Shown in pieces: positions 5,649 to 5,669 of a DNA stretch of 5,669 nt. This DNA is from Bifidobacterium breve (lineage in GTDB: Bacteria > Actinomycetota > Acidimicrobiia > Acidimicrobiales > Ilumatobacteraceae). Every line of letters begins with the position of its first letter. Position 1 is the stretch's first letter. The position numbers and the translations under genes were made by a program. The notes below the pieces were generated by a model that had not been told where the DNA came from, did not search any database, and worked only from the letters and a program-made list of their open reading frames with translations. The stretch is taken from positions 1-5,669 of the forward strand of contig CALPPJ020000108.1 in NCBI GenBank assembly GCA_943325425.2, in the 5' to 3' direction.

Positions 5649-5669
5649 ATAGGCAGTCTTGGCGGCTAC

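Larger units (their letters stand above)
5462..5669 (-). promoter_or_regulatory. whiB7 5' leader with attenuator (promoter lies beyond the window)
   Basis: The minus-strand sequence ahead of whiB7 shows, in transcript order, a short reading frame, a segment able to form an antiterminator, an intrinsic terminator, and then about 58 nt of unstructured, CA-rich leader (5462-5519) ending in the ribosome binding site. The order matches the leaders described for mycobacterial whiB7 and Streptomyces wblC, in which translation of an upstream frame decides whether transcription continues into the gene. No promoter is recognisable inside the window, so the start of the transcript is probably past 5669. 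Confidence 0.65.

Noticed and set aside
5458..5667. A minus-strand frame open from the window edge through the terminator to a TGA that overlaps the whiB7 ATG.
   Set aside because: It has no visible start, reads straight through the perfect terminator hairpin and ends in a low-complexity QQQH/EERE stretch. About 70 stop-free codons can occur by chance.
5580..5669. Right-end sequence considered as part of a tRNA, tmRNA or RNase P RNA because of several small stems.
   Set aside because: No T-loop or acceptor-like consensus, no tmRNA tag region and no RNase P core motifs could be matched; the attenuator reading explains the repeats better.

Overview
The window reads as chromosomal DNA of an actinobacterium of moderate GC content. 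The clearest lineage marker is a WhiB-family iron-sulfur regulator, a family essentially confined to Actinobacteria and their phages. GTG starts, possible leaderless genes with TAnnnT boxes, and GC that looks lower than in Streptomyces or Mycobacterium would suit an Acidimicrobiia-like lineage, but that placement is inference. No mobile elements, CRISPR arrays, tRNA or rRNA genes were seen.

Layout. Bases 1-810 (minus) hold the N-terminal 270 residues of an ABC-2-type transporter ATPase that runs off the left edge. It is divergent from serS (868-2163, plus, seryl-tRNA synthetase), which is followed after 5 nt by pdxH (2169-2810, plus, pyridoxamine 5'-phosphate oxidase). These converge, with a 12-nt tail-to-tail overlap, on a minus-strand operon read from right to left: a membrane-anchored TlpA/ResA-like thioredoxin (4286-4891), a CcdA/DsbD-like thiol-electron transporter (3438-4289, 4-nt ATGA overlap) and a poly-gamma-glutamate hydrolase/YjqB-family protein (2799-3431, 6 nt further on). 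TlpA and CcdA form a standard module that carries reducing power across the membrane. The hydrolase is an unexpected third member.

The right end is the most interesting part. The gene at 5075-5461 (minus) looks like WhiB7/WblC, the regulator of intrinsic antibiotic resistance: four iron-sulfur cysteines, an EPWGVWGGE turn and an RPRGRP AT-hook. Its transcript appears to begin beyond the right edge. The visible leader contains a short upstream reading frame (5580-5648), a textbook intrinsic terminator just before whiB7 (5520-5549), and a segment inside the small reading frame (5592-5608) that is complementary to the 5' arm of the terminator. These are the parts of a ribosome-controlled transcription attenuator: a ribosome stalled early in the small frame would leave the antiterminator free to form and whiB7 would be transcribed.

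Between whiB7 and the tlpA operon lies a perfect 12-bp hairpin (4967-5000). On the minus strand its loop carries six cytosines, which recalls the actinobacterial 6C RNA motif and may be a terminator, a small RNA, or both.
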